A stretch of 64,000 nucleotides of DNA from positions 1 to 64,000 of the forward strand of contig JACPPF010000158.1 of NCBI GenBank assembly GCA_016191165.1, read 5' to 3'. This document shows positions 50,715-60,600 of the stretch, one piece after another. The notes below the pieces were generated by a model that saw only the letters and a list, made by a program, of their open reading frames with translations, was not told where the DNA came from and made no database searches. This stretch comes from Planctomycetota bacterium. Its GTDB lineage: Bacteria > Planctomycetota > Planctomycetia > Gemmatales > Gemmataceae. The first letter of the stretch is position 1; each line of letters opens with the position of its first letter. The translations under genes and the position numbers were made by a program.

Positions 50715-51851
50715 TTATTGTTTCTTGCCAAGACAATACAGAAGCCCATCCGTGGTGCCGATGACCAGGCAGCCATGCGCCACAGCCGGCGAGGCGGTGA
50801 TGCCCTGGCCGAGATCGATGCTCTGAACTTGCTTGCCGGTGTTGAGATCAACAACGTAGAGCGTCCCGCTCGTGTCGCCGAACACAACGCGCTGGCCGAC
50901 GATCACCGGCGAGCTATCGACGCGCCCGTTGGCCTTGAACGACCAGGCCGCTTCGCCGGTGGCGCGCTTCACTGCGTGAACGGAGCGATCCCGGCTGCCG
51001 GCGACGACCAGCTTGTCGGTGACTGCTGACGACGAGTAGAACGGCTGAGCCCGCTTGGGCATGTACGACCATTGCACGTCCCTTTTTTTCAGGTCGATGC
51101 CTTGCAGCTCGCTGTTCATATTGCCGACGTAGAGCTTGTCGCCGGAGACCGCCGCGGTTGCGGCCGCCTGGCCTGAGAGTTCGATTTTCGCCAGCGTCTT
51201 GCCCCTGGCCACCTCGATGATGTGCAAATGGCTATCGCACCCGGCCATGAAGGTTTGCCCGTTGGCGACGACCGGCGAACCGTTGACCGGTCCTTCCGTC
51301 TTGACCTTCCAAATGACCTCCTTGGTCTTGATCGCCAGGCAGTACAGCGTGGAGTCGTGGGAACCGAAGAGGACGTTATCGCCCGAGAAATTGGCGCCGC
51401 CGGTGATCTCGCCGTTGGTCTCGAACTTCCAGAGTTCCTTGCCAGCCCTGGCATCCACGCAATGGAACACGCCGTCTTCATCGCCGACGAAAATGCGGTC
51501 GCGATAAAAGCTGGGCGGCGCCTTGATGGGGCCGAGCTTCACCTTCCAGCGCGGCTGGCCGGTCTTGAGGTCGAAGGCGTGCAGGTGATCGTCATAGCAA
51601 CCGACGTAAACGGTGTCCTTGACGATGGCGGCGGTCGATTCGATTCCCTTCTTGAGGTTGACTTTCCAGCGTATTTCGAGCTTCGCCGGTAGCGTGGTGC
51701 GGGCCACACCGGTTTGTAGAGGACCGCCGCGGAACATGGGCCAATCGCCCTCGGCAACGACCTTGGGCTGAAGTGCGGGCGCTCCAGGTTGGGTTTGCGT
51801 GAGGACCGCCAGCGAGGCGCTCGCGAACAAGATCGTTAATGCGCGTAACAT
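50715..51851 (-). CDS. Exported PQQ-like beta-propeller protein
   Basis: A 378-residue protein with a Sec signal ([21 protein letters not shown]) and about seven PQQ/YVTN-like blades with the usual AxDxxTG pattern: [51 protein letters not shown]. It begins [14 protein letters not shown], the standard opening of outer-membrane or periplasmic PQQ-like proteins of planctomycetes. Usually a non-enzymatic scaffold or binding protein. Confidence 0.9.
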   Translation of the reverse strand: MLRALTILFASASLAVLTQTQPGAPALQPKVVAEGDWPMFRGGPLQTGVARTTLPAKLEIRWKVNLKKGIESTAAIVKDTVYVGCYDDHLHAFDLKTGQPRWKVKLGPIKAPPSFYRDRIFVGDEDGVFHCVDARAGKELWKFETNGEITGGANFSGDNVLFGSHDSTLYCLAIKTKEVIWKVKTEGPVNGSPVVANGQTFMAGCDSHLHIIEVARGKTLAKIELSGQAAATAAVSGDKLYVGNMNSELQGIDLKKRDVQWSYMPKRAQPFYSSSAVTDKLVVAGSRDRSVHAVKRATGEAAWSFKANGRVDSSPVIVGQRVVFGDTSGTLYVVDLNTGKQVQSIDLGQGITASPAVAHGCLVIGTTDGLLYCLGKKQ

Positions 51852-52062
51852 CTCATGACTCCGAAGATGCCGAGTTTAGCCGCGACCCGAAGGGGAGCGC
51901 GGGCCCGATGCCGCGCCCAGGCAATAATGCTAAACGACCGACATGTCAGGGCAATCCTATTGTAACAACCAATCCGCGAACAGGAATCATTTTGCGCTTG
52001 CTCCACGCCCCGGCGCGGTTACGATGCACCAACGCCTGAACCTCATTCGCAAGGAGATTGAA

Positions 52063-53079
52063 ATGAAACCATCATGGTTCGCCGCCGGCCTATTCGTCCT
52101 GGGTTTGCTCTTCACCACCAGCTCGGCCCAGCAAAAGAAGGAGCCGAAAGAGCCAACGTACCCGCGGGTCAACGTCGCGGTCGATTACGTCGTGGACGCC
52201 AAATGGCCGCAGCGCCCCGCCGGAATGCAGTGGGGCCACGTCCCCGGCATCGCCGTCGATGCCAGCGATAACGTTTTCGTCTACACCCGCGCCGAACATC
52301 CCGTGCAGGTCTATGACAAGCACGGCAAATTCGTGCGGTCGTGGGGCAAGGAGCTTGGTTCACCACACCATATCAAGATCGATCAGGCCGGGAATGTCTG
52401 GATCGCCGACATCAAGCATCATGTCGTCCAGCGCTACACCCCCGAGGGCAAGTTGCTGCAAACGCTCGGCACCAAGGGCGAGGCGGGCCGGGACAAATCT
52501 CACTTCTTCATGCCCACCGACATGGCCATCGCCGCCAACGGGGACATCTTCGTCGCCGACGGTTACGGCAACGCGCGCATCGTCCACTTCGACAGCAAGG
52601 GAAAGTACCTCAACGAGTGGGGCGGTCTGGGCCACGGACCGGGGCAGTTCAGCATCCCACACGCCATCGCAATCAGCTCCACGGGCAAGATCTTCGTCGC
52701 GGATCGCAACAACGTGCGCATCCAGGTGTTCACCACCAAGGGCAAGTTTCTTACTCAGTGGCGCAATATCGTCACCCCCTGGGGGTTCCACATGACGAAG
52801 AAGGACGAGCTTTGGGTGTGCGGTTCGTCGCCGATGCAGTGGCGCAAGACCGATGGCGCCCTCGGCTGTCCGCCCAAGGACCAAGTCTTTATGAAGTTCG
52901 ACACCTCGGGAAAACTGCTCCAGCTGTTCACGCTGCCCAAGGGCTATGACGGCCTGGAGCGCCCCGGCGAGGTCAACTGGGTCCACTGCATCGCCTTCGA
53001 TTCCACGGGCAACATGTACCTGGGCGACATCATCGGGCGGCGGGCGCAGAAGTTCGTCTTCCGCCCCGCGCAAAAATAA
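52063..53079 (+). CDS. Exported NHL-repeat propeller protein
   Basis: A 338-residue protein: signal MKPSWFAAGLFVLGLLFTTSSA, then six NHL blades, for example GIAVDASDNVFVYTRAEHPVQVYDKHGKFVRSWG and DMAIAANGDIFVADGYGNARIVHFDSKGKYLNEWG. AAGGAG precedes the ATG. NHL proteins bind RNA, protein or peptidyl substrates; some are peptidyl-glycine lyase-like, and this one has no clear catalytic motif. The 210 bp before it hold a GTTTAGCCGCGACCC-type repeat. Confidence 0.9.
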   Translation: MKPSWFAAGLFVLGLLFTTSSAQQKKEPKEPTYPRVNVAVDYVVDAKWPQRPAGMQWGHVPGIAVDASDNVFVYTRAEHPVQVYDKHGKFVRSWGKELGSPHHIKIDQAGNVWIADIKHHVVQRYTPEGKLLQTLGTKGEAGRDKSHFFMPTDMAIAANGDIFVADGYGNARIVHFDSKGKYLNEWGGLGHGPGQFSIPHAIAISSTGKIFVADRNNVRIQVFTTKGKFLTQWRNIVTPWGFHMTKKDELWVCGSSPMQWRKTDGALGCPPKDQVFMKFDTSGKLLQLFTLPKGYDGLERPGEVNWVHCIAFDSTGNMYLGDIIGRRAQKFVFRPAQK

Positions 53080-53430
53080 TTCTTCTCAAGCCCCGGGATG
53101 AGCACAGCGATTCCCGGGGGTGGAATCCCACAAACCCCAGGAATCGCTGTGGTCATCCTGGGGTTTGCCTTTTACCCACTTCATCCGACTCGGCCCTTTC
53201 GCGCACCATCCGCCTCTTGCACATTTCTGCCAACCTCTTGGCTTAACCGACTGAAACAAAAGCACTTCCGGCACTTCCGATGAAGTGACGCCACGCGTGT
53301 GCCGATACCTGATCTGGCACGACGAATTGCAGCACAATCAAGGCGAGCCGGAAGGGCCGGCAACCGGAGACCGCGGGCGAAAAGCGGCGTCCCTCCACGC
53401 TTGGGCTCCTTGCTCGCCAGGAGAACGCGA
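53080..53430. other. Intergenic region before the histidine kinase
   Basis: 351 bp. The first half is a palindrome of the ATGAGC family at 53088-53167. The rest carries no good gene; an open frame at 53299-53430 continues into the kinase but lacks kinase features and precedes its ribosome binding site. Confidence 0.6.
53088..53167. repeat. Palindrome, ATGAGCACAGCGATT family
   Basis: AAGCCCCGGGATGAGCACAG and its imperfect complement CTGTGGTCATCCTGGGGTTT surround a GGGTGGAAT loop. Located directly after the NHL gene stop at 53079, where a transcription terminator is expected. Confidence 0.75.
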
Positions 53431-54198
53431 ATGATCGACCAGGAAGTTCTCTCCGTCTCCACGGAAAATGAACAGTTGCGGGAACAGCTCTTGCGAGCGC
53501 AACGCCTCAGCAGCGTCGGCACACTGGCGTCCAGCGTGGCGCATGAATTCAACAACATCCTCACGACGCTCATCAACTATGCCAAGCTCGGCATGAGGCC
53601 CGATTGCAGCGACGCCAGCAAACAACAGGCGTTCGAGAAAATCCTCAAGGGCAGCCATCGAGCGGCCGCGATCATCTCCAGCATGTTGGGTTTCGCCCGC
53701 AATGGCGCCACCCATCGCGAAATGACCGATCTGGTCGCCTTGATCGAGGAGGTCTTGCTGTTGACCGAAAAGGATTTGAGCAAGCATCAGATCAAGATCG
53801 AAAAGCGTTTTCAGGGCCGCCCGGCCGCGCCGATCATCCGCGGGCAGATCGAGCAGATTCTCCTGAACCTCTTCATCAACGCCAGGCAAGCGATGAGCAG
53901 CGGCGGCAGGCTCACCATCGATGTGCGTGAAAACAAGAAAACCCAAATGGCCGAGATCGCCATCTGCGACACCGGCGTCGGCATCCCGCCCGAACAACTC
54001 CGCCTCATCTTCGAACCCTTCTACACCACCAAGCGCCCCGACGATCAAGGCCACGGCGGCTCCGGCCTTGGCCTGAGCGTCTGCCGCCAAATCATCGAAC
54101 AGCATCATGGACGCATCCGCGTCGAGAGCGTCGTCGGCAAAGGCTCGAAGTTCACGGTCAAGCTGCCGCTGGAAGCACCGACGGAGCCGTCGGTCTAA
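53431..54198 (+). CDS. Soluble sensor histidine kinase
   Basis: A 255-residue kinase with no membrane or sensor domain. An N-terminal coiled coil (about 1-30) leads to the H-box VAHEFNNILTTLINYAKLG with the phospho-His near 39. Then come the N box LNLFINARQAMSSGG, the G1 box DTGVGIPPE, the F box IFEPFYTTK and the G2 box GSGLGLSV. Start at ATG 53431 with AGGAG before it. The HEFNN pattern belongs to NtrB-like kinases. No response regulator is adjacent. Confidence 0.9.
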   Translation: MIDQEVLSVSTENEQLREQLLRAQRLSSVGTLASSVAHEFNNILTTLINYAKLGMRPDCSDASKQQAFEKILKGSHRAAAIISSMLGFARNGATHREMTDLVALIEEVLLLTEKDLSKHQIKIEKRFQGRPAAPIIRGQIEQILLNLFINARQAMSSGGRLTIDVRENKKTQMAEIAICDTGVGIPPEQLRLIFEPFYTTKRPDDQGHGGSGLGLSVCRQIIEQHHGRIRVESVVGKGSKFTVKLPLEAPTEPSV

Positions 54199-54305
54199 CC
54201 CGCAATTCTCACCAGTAGTTGGCAACGCCGCCGTTTCATGGTTTCCGATCGGTGTTCTCTTGTTTTCACGCATTTCCTATGTCTAATAGGAGTGGGGAGG
54301 GAACC

Positions 54306-54713
54306 ATGAACACACCCATTCCGATCTGCAAGTCCTTTCTGACCTGCCGAGAAGTCACCGCCGACCCGAAATACAACGATACGTGCCTCATCGGTCTGCG
54401 ATCCTTCTTCGACCATCACCGCTATCCTGCATCGGTGCGGGTGGGCATTTTTGCTCGTCTCGCGTCCGCCCATGGACAATATCGCATCGAAATCCAGCTG
54501 CAATCGACGACAGGCGAAGTGGTCTGGACCGACGCGCCGCCGGACCCGTGGGACCTGAACGATCCGCTCTACAACTACGACCTGAGGTTCAACATCACCC
54601 TCGTGTTCCCGGCGCCAGGCACTTACGAGCTTGTTCTCCTCGTCAACGGCCAGGAACTGGCTCGCGAGCGCTTTTTTGCACGGCTCCTGCAACCTACTGG
54701 AAGCCAGCCATGA
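54306..54713 (+). CDS. Beta-sandwich protein, DUF6941-like
   Basis: A 135-residue cytoplasmic protein, mostly beta (YRIEIQLQSTTGEVVWTDA; LRFNITLVFPAPGTYELVLLVNGQELARERFFARL). It resembles the DUF6941 group of planctomycete proteins, by eye only. A strong GGAGTGGGGAGG lies before the ATG at 54306. Its stop overlaps the next ATG by ATGA (54710-54713). Confidence 0.65.
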   Translation: MNTPIPICKSFLTCREVTADPKYNDTCLIGLRSFFDHHRYPASVRVGIFARLASAHGQYRIEIQLQSTTGEVVWTDAPPDPWDLNDPLYNYDLRFNITLVFPAPGTYELVLLVNGQELARERFFARLLQPTGSQP

Positions 54714-55036
54714 ACCGGGCCTTCAAGGTCGATTACACGTTCGTTGCCCTCGTCGAGTTGTCCGACGACGAGTCCGGTCAGGACATAAGAAGTTGTGTGT
54801 GTCTCAATGGCTTGTTAGGGGCGTCGAGCCATACCAGCACGATTAGTCGCGATACCGTTCGTCAAAGAGCACTTGACCAGCCCCCAGCGCAAGCTGGGGG
54901 TTTTGGGAGGCTGGCCAAATCCCCACGCTTGCGCGTGGGGCTGGTATCGCTCCGCTTTACGAACGGTATTGGGGTTAGCTGGGAAGAGCAACATTGTGGT
55001 AGATTTCCTGCACATCATCGCAATCGTTTAGCATGA
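54710..55036 (+). CDS. Short ORF truncated by a MITE-like element
   Basis: The first about 45 residues (MNRAFKVDYTFVALVELSDD and on) read as coding and are coupled to the previous gene by an ATGA overlap. From about residue 48 the frame runs into the MITE-like element and translates its repeats (RQRALDQPPAQAGG), then overlaps yebC on the other strand. So the gene probably lost its 3' part when the element was inserted. Confidence 0.5.
   Translation: MNRAFKVDYTFVALVELSDDESGQDIRSCVCLNGLLGASSHTSTISRDTVRQRALDQPPAQAGGFGRLAKSPRLRVGLVSLRFTNGIGVSWEEQHCGRFPAHHRNRLA
54852..54969. mobile_element. MITE-like element, copy 2
   Basis: 118 bp with perfect 11-base terminal inverted repeats ATACCGTTCGT and ACGAACGGTAT. 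The inside carries two hairpins (CCCCCAGCGCAAGCTGGGGG and CCCCACGCTTGCGCGTGGGG). No reading frame for a transposase. It stops 5 bp before the yebC stop codon and is inverted relative to the copy upstream of yebC. Confidence 0.85.
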
Positions 55037-55697
55037 CCAGCAATCTCTCGAACGAGGCCAAGTCTTCGCCGCTGAGCATCTTGCTTGCCTGCGGAAGGAA
55101 AGTGATTTCCTGGATTTCCAGCTCAAGGTCCGGGAACGCCTCGAACAAGGCGGTTTTCGCTTTATAGAACTCGGCGGGAGGGGTAAAGACCGTAATCGTG
55201 CCATCCTTGCTTTCGATCTCTTCGATGGCGACATCCGCGGCAAATATGGCCTCCAGCACTTTCTCGTCATTGTCACCCTTGAATGAGAGGATCGCCAGGT
55301 GATCAAACGACATCACGACGGATCCATTGGCAGCCAATTTGGATCCCGTCTTGGTGAAACAAGTGCGAACCTCGGAGATGGTACGTGTACTGTTGTCGGT
55401 CAAGCAATCGACAATGACTAGCGCGCCGCCGGGACCAAACCCTTCATAACGCGCGGACTGGAAATCCTCGCCCCCCGTGCCAGCGGCTTTCTGAATCGCC
55501 TTTTCAATGACATGGCTCGGAACATTTTCGCGCTTGGCTTTCTCGACCAAACTGCGCAGAACCGGATTGGCCTCCGGATCAGGCACGCCATTCTTGGCCG
55601 CCATGTACAATTGCTTGCTGTACTTGGAATAGAGTTTTGAGTTCTGAGCGGCCGTCTTGAAGATTGAGTGCTTGCGCTTCTCGAAAATTCTTCCCAT
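54975..55697 (-). CDS. yebC: YebC/PmpR family regulator
   Basis: A 240-residue member of the YebC/TACO1 family: MGRIFEKRKHSIFKTAAQNSKLYSKYSKQLYMAAKNG at the start. The next signature is RAVEKAK-like LVEKAKRENVPSHVIEKAIQKAAG, then the FQSARYEGFGPGGALVIVDCLTDNSTRTISEVR core at about 80-115. Known roles are transcriptional regulation and ribosome/translation support at proline stretches. The gene is bracketed by inverted MITE-like copies. Confidence 0.93.
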   Translation of the reverse strand: MGRIFEKRKHSIFKTAAQNSKLYSKYSKQLYMAAKNGVPDPEANPVLRSLVEKAKRENVPSHVIEKAIQKAAGTGGEDFQSARYEGFGPGGALVIVDCLTDNSTRTISEVRTCFTKTGSKLAANGSVVMSFDHLAILSFKGDNDEKVLEAIFAADVAIEEIESKDGTITVFTPPAEFYKAKTALFEAFPDLELEIQEITFLPQASKMLSGEDLASFERLLVMLNDCDDVQEIYHNVALPS

Positions 55698-56282
55698 GTG
55701 AATTCTACCTCATCACTTTTACAAAGGAGCCGGACCTTGAGGAATCCAGTTCCATCATTGTATTTCAGACCCCAGCGGGTGGAGCGGAGCAAACCCCATC
55801 GCAATCCGTCCGGCGGTCGGCGGTGTGATAAGGCGGTCGCTTCAGGCACGCTGCGGGGACGCCCAATAGGCGGGCTCGGTGAGTGAACGACCTGATTGGC
55901 GCGGGCACGCGAGACATGGGGGGAGCGACACCAGACCCGCGCGCAACCGTGGGGATTTGGGCAGCCTCCCAAAACCCCCAGCTTGCGCTGGGGGCTGGTC
56001 AAGGGCTCGTTGACGAACGGTATTGAGGACAAACGAATGGGCCATTTCTCTACGCGCCCTTTATCCAAAAAAAGTCGACAAATCTCAAAATAAGCAAGAC
56101 AGGAAAGCAAAAAAAGTCAGATCCGCATTCTTCCTATCTTCCGGCTTTCCTGATCGTTTCGGTTGTGACCAAACTACGCAGTTTTCGGGGTAGACGGCGC
56201 CCCGTTACTAAAGATCGGCGTCTTCAAGGCCGAATCGATCAACATAGTTTCTGCAAATTGCGTCAAACCCGGGGAAAAAACC
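55698..56282. other. Intergenic region upstream of yebC and the porin
   Basis: 585 bp. It contains GC-rich hairpins around 55830-55900 (GCGGGGACGCCCAATAGGCG region), a degraded MITE-like copy at 55922-56023, and an A-rich part at 56070-56115 just before the porin leader. No gene is seen. Promoters for the divergent yebC and porin genes should lie in it. Confidence 0.6.
55922..56023. mobile_element. MITE-like element, copy 3 (one end lost)
   Basis: Reverse-oriented relative of 54852-54969: hairpins ACCCCCAGCTTGCGCTGGGG and CGCGCGCAACCGTGGGGATT, ending in ACGAACGGTAT (56013-56023). The expected ATACCGTTCGT at the left end is missing. Confidence 0.75.
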
Positions 56283-57617
56283 ATGTTGCTCCGCTTACCA
56301 CCGTTGCGCCGATGTGTGGTCCTTGCCGTGCTTGCGATCATCACTCAGACGCTGCAGGTTCACGCCCAGAATGGCCCGTTTCTCACGGGCGCGGGGCCGA
56401 TCAACCGCTCGATGGGCGGCGCCTCCGTGGCCGCGCCGCTGGACAGTCTAGGCGCAACTTACTGGAACCCGGCCACGACGTCGGCGTTGGGTAATTCCAT
56501 GGATTTTGGCGTGGAACTGCTGAACGTTCAGTCCACGCTTTCGTCCAGCTATCCCGCCAGTGTATTCGGACCGGGCATACCACCGATTCCACTGTCGGGC
56601 ACAACCAATGGGGATAACGGCATTGTGCCGTTGCCATCCCTTGGACTCGTGTACCGGCCGGAAGGGTCGCCGTGGACCTACGGCCTGGGCGTTTTTGCCG
56701 TGGCGGGTTTTGGCGTGAATTATCCCGGCAGTGCCTTGTTTCCGCTGGACAGCGCCAATCCAATCCTGACGGCGCAAGCACCAAACGGCCTTGGTCTCGG
56801 CCCGCTCTATGGCAACTTGCAGGTCATGCAAATCGCGCCGACGTTGTCGCTCCAGGTAACGGATCGACTCTCCATCGGTGGCGGACCGACCGTGAATCTG
56901 GCGCTGCTCCAGATTGACCCGTTATTCGTCGCGCCGCTCGATCCCCGCCTGAACTATGTCCCAGGAACTCATAGCCACATGACGTGGGGCGGCGGTTTTC
57001 AGGTGGGCGCCTTTTACAAGCTGGACGGCGGCTGGAATCTGGGCGCGTCGTTCAAGAGCCCTCAGTGGTTTGAGCCGTTCCGCTTCAACACGGTGGACAC
57101 CCTCGGCACGCCGCGCCGGTCGAATTTTCGCGGCGAATTGCCGCTGATCGCCTCGGTCGGCGTTGCGTACTCCGGTTTCGACCGCTGGCTTCTGGCGGCC
57201 GACTTCCGCTACGTTGACTTCGGCAACGCCGATGGTTTTCAGCAAGCCGGTTTTGACGCCGCCGGGGCGACACGCGGGCTTGGCTTCCGCAGTACCTTCG
57301 CCATGGCAGCAGGCGCGCAATACCAGGTGACCGACAGGGTATCGCTAAGGTTGGGTTACACGTTCAACGAGAATCCGATCCCCGACAGCCAGACCAGCTT
57401 CAACGTCGTGTCGCCGACGATTATTGAGCACACGCTTTATTGTGGTGCTTCGTACAACGTTTCAAATGCTCTGAAGCTGTCCGTGGGCTATGCCCACGCC
57501 TTCCAGAATTCGATCGAGGGACCGCTGGTGCTTCCGGTGGGCACCATTCCAGGAACTCTTATCCGCAGCACCGTGGCTGCCGACACCTACATGGTCGGGG
57601 CAACGGTGCGCTATTAA
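56283..57617 (+). CDS. Outer membrane FadL/OmpP1/TodX-like transporter
   Basis: A 444-residue beta-barrel for hydrophobic compounds. Signal MLLRLPPLRRCVVLAVLAIITQTLQVHA, then the family N-terminus GPFLTGAGPINRSMGGASVAAPLDSLGATYWNPA (the hatch segment). C-terminal strands end YSGYAH-like KLSVGYAHAF and TVAADTYMVGATVRY with a terminal aromatic (Tyr), as in outer membrane proteins. Located 79 bp before the flavoprotein fusion. Confidence 0.9.
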   Translation: MLLRLPPLRRCVVLAVLAIITQTLQVHAQNGPFLTGAGPINRSMGGASVAAPLDSLGATYWNPATTSALGNSMDFGVELLNVQSTLSSSYPASVFGPGIPPIPLSGTTNGDNGIVPLPSLGLVYRPEGSPWTYGLGVFAVAGFGVNYPGSALFPLDSANPILTAQAPNGLGLGPLYGNLQVMQIAPTLSLQVTDRLSIGGGPTVNLALLQIDPLFVAPLDPRLNYVPGTHSHMTWGGGFQVGAFYKLDGGWNLGASFKSPQWFEPFRFNTVDTLGTPRRSNFRGELPLIASVGVAYSGFDRWLLAADFRYVDFGNADGFQQAGFDAAGATRGLGFRSTFAMAAGAQYQVTDRVSLRLGYTFNENPIPDSQTSFNVVSPTIIEHTLYCGASYNVSNALKLSVGYAHAFQNSIEGPLVLPVGTIPGTLIRSTVAADTYMVGATVRY

Positions 57618-57696
57618 TGCTTGCAATTCGTAAACGGGCTGCTAGAATTCCGGGGCTGATTGACCAATTCCCGTCACCACCCCGGAGGTCCGTTCC

Positions 57697-60600
57697 ATGC
57701 CCGCGCCCGAAAAGATCGCCATTCTCGGAGGCGGCGTTGGCGCCATGAGCGCTGCGTTCGCCCTGACCAACCAAGCCGGCTGGGACAGCAAATACGAAAT
57801 CACAATCTACCAGATGGGGTGGAGGCTTGGCGGCAAAGGCGCGAGCGGCCGCAATAAGGACAAACGCAACCGCATCGAGGAACATGGCCTGCACATCTGG
57901 ATGGGCATGTATGAAAACGCCTTCCACCTGATGCAAGACTGTTACGCCGCCCTGGGCCGAGACCCCCTGACCGACCCGCTCGCCACTTGGGACGCAGCTT
58001 TCAAGAAGCACAGCTTCTGCACGATGATGGAACCGATGAACGGCACCTGGGAGCCGTGGTCGTTCAACGTGCCAACCAATAACGCCGTGCCGGGCGAGGG
58101 CGGCGTCTGTTTGAGCATCAGCAACCTCATCGACCGCATCCTGCAGTGGATCTTCGGCGCGCACACCATGTCCCCCTTCGCAGGCATGGAGGACGGTCTG
58201 GGCTATCTGGTCACCGCTCGCGCCGACCTCAGCGCATGCGCCGGGCCGATTCACGAGCTTGACCCGGCGACGAAATTGCACATCGTAAAAAGTCTGGAGA
58301 AATATCGCACCAAACGACACGCCGCCCTGTTCGGCACGGGAACCTCCTGGGCCACGTCGTTGCGACGAACCTGGATTCTGGTGGACCTCGCCATCACGCT
58401 GGTCCGCGGGCTTCTGGTCGATCACGTCACTACTTCGTTCGATCCCCTCGACCAGTATGATTTTCGTGAATGGCTCACCATCCACGGAGCATCAACCGGG
58501 AGCGTCTGGTCGGCGCCGATCCGCTGCATCTACGAACTGGTGTTCGCCTACGCCAAGGGCGACCCGAACGTGCCGCGGTTGGGAGCGGGGGTGGCTCTGC
58601 GATTCGTGTTACGTTCCATCTTTACCTACCAGGGCGCTTTCATCTACTTCATGCAGGCGGGCATGGGCGACGTGGTTTTCGTGCCGCTGTATCAGGTCCT
58701 CAAGAATCGCGGGGTTAAGTTCAAGTTCTTTCATCGCGTGGACAACCTGGGCCTCGACGCAAGCGGGCAGTTCGTTGACACGATTCAGATCAGCCGGCAA
58801 GCCACCATGAAGGCCGGCGAATACCAGCCTCTCGTTCCCATTCCCCTGGCCGGCTACACCAACCCGCTCGATTGCTGGCCTGCGACGCCGCTGGCCGATC
58901 AGTTCGTCGACGCCGAGCGCGTCGCCTATGAAAACTACCAGAACCAGGGCATCGAGGTGTTCGAGTCGGCCTGGTCGCCGTGGCCACACCTTTATCCAAC
59001 CACCCTTCAGCGCGGCACGGATTTCGACAAGGTGGTGCTGGGCATTTCCCTGGGCGCCCTCAAGTACGTTTGCCCGGAGTTGATTGCCGCCCGTCCCGCC
59101 TGGCAAAACATGGTGGCCCAGGTGCAGACCGTGCAAACCCAGGCGTTCCAGCTGTGGCTGAATCGCACCGCCGATGACATGGGCTGGACCAACGTGCCCG
59201 AGCCGGCCATCCTCGACTCCTATCGCGATAGCTGGGCCGACTTCAGCCACCTGATCGGCGTCGAGAACTGGGGGCCCTCGGACAACGTTCGCAACATCGC
59301 CTACTTTTGCAACGCCCTGGAGGATGCTCCCAGCATTCCGGATCCCGCGGCGACTTCGGCCTTTCAGGTCAGTGAAATGCAGCGTGCTCACGACAATAGC
59401 CTGAATTACCTCAAGACGGGTCTGACCCGACCGCTTTGGCCCAACGCGACCAACCCGTCCAACCCGAACGAACTCGACTGGAACGCCCTCGTCGATCCGA
59501 GTGGCGCAGCAGGCCAGGCCCGTTTCGACTACCAGTTCTGGCGCGCCAACATCGACCCGACCGAGCGGTATGTTCAATCGGTCCCCAACAGCACGCAATA
59601 TCGCCTCAAGGCCGACCAATCTGGATTCGCCAACCTGGTGCTGGCAGGGGACTGGCTCAAGACCGGCATCAATGCGGGCTGTGTCGAGGCCGCGGTCATG
59701 GGCGGGCTGCAAGCCTCTCGGGCGATCTGCGGCTACCCGGGGGTCATCTTCGGGGAAACGGATTTCTGCTCAAGCGCCCTGGCGACGGCGCCGGCGGGCA
59801 CAGCCAGCTATGTCGTGCGCGGCGGCGAACAGGTGCCATGCCAGCCGGCCAGACTCACAGGCGTGGATTTCTATAGCTACCTGCTCCCCTCGGATACGGG
59901 GGCGTTGCAGCAAATGTGCGATCGCTACTTGAACCTTCCGGGGCAAGACCGGATCCGCTACCAGGCGTTCGTGCCGCGCGTTTTGCTCACCATGGCCTAC
60001 ATTGCACGCGTGCAGTCGTTGACCCCGCCCGACGACGCCAAGGGCTGGAGCCCGGAGACCGATGTGTCATTCTGGGTCCCGCTCCTGGCCATTGACCAGA
60101 CCGGCTGGTCGTTGCCGCGCCTCGTCTGGTTCCAGCCCTACCTTTTCGTCGATAACGCCTGGGCCGTGGCGGCGGGTCGTGAGATCTACGGTTTCGCCAA
60201 GGAAACCGCGACGTTCCCTGGCGCCGCAGGGCCGGTGTTCAGCGTGAATGCCCTGGCCATCAAGAATTTCGGCAGCAATACCGAGGCGGTCGCCACGACT
60301 CTGATCGATGTCCGCCGCAAAAATCCCACCAGCCCCGTCGCGAAATCCCGGAAATATGAAAGCACAACAGCCGCCATGCGCGGCTTTGTCGAGGCATTTG
60401 ACAAGGCGGGCGGAAAAACCCGTGGTAAAGCCGCCAGCGCTGCGTTCGATTTGGCCAGCCTTCTGTCGCTGACGGACGTTCCTCTCGTGTTCCTCAAGGA
60501 ATTCCGCGATGCCGTCGATGGCAAGCAGGCCTGTTACCAGGCCATCGTTGAGGCGACGGCCACCATTGGACGCATCGGAAGTCTGGGAACGGCGCCGGGT

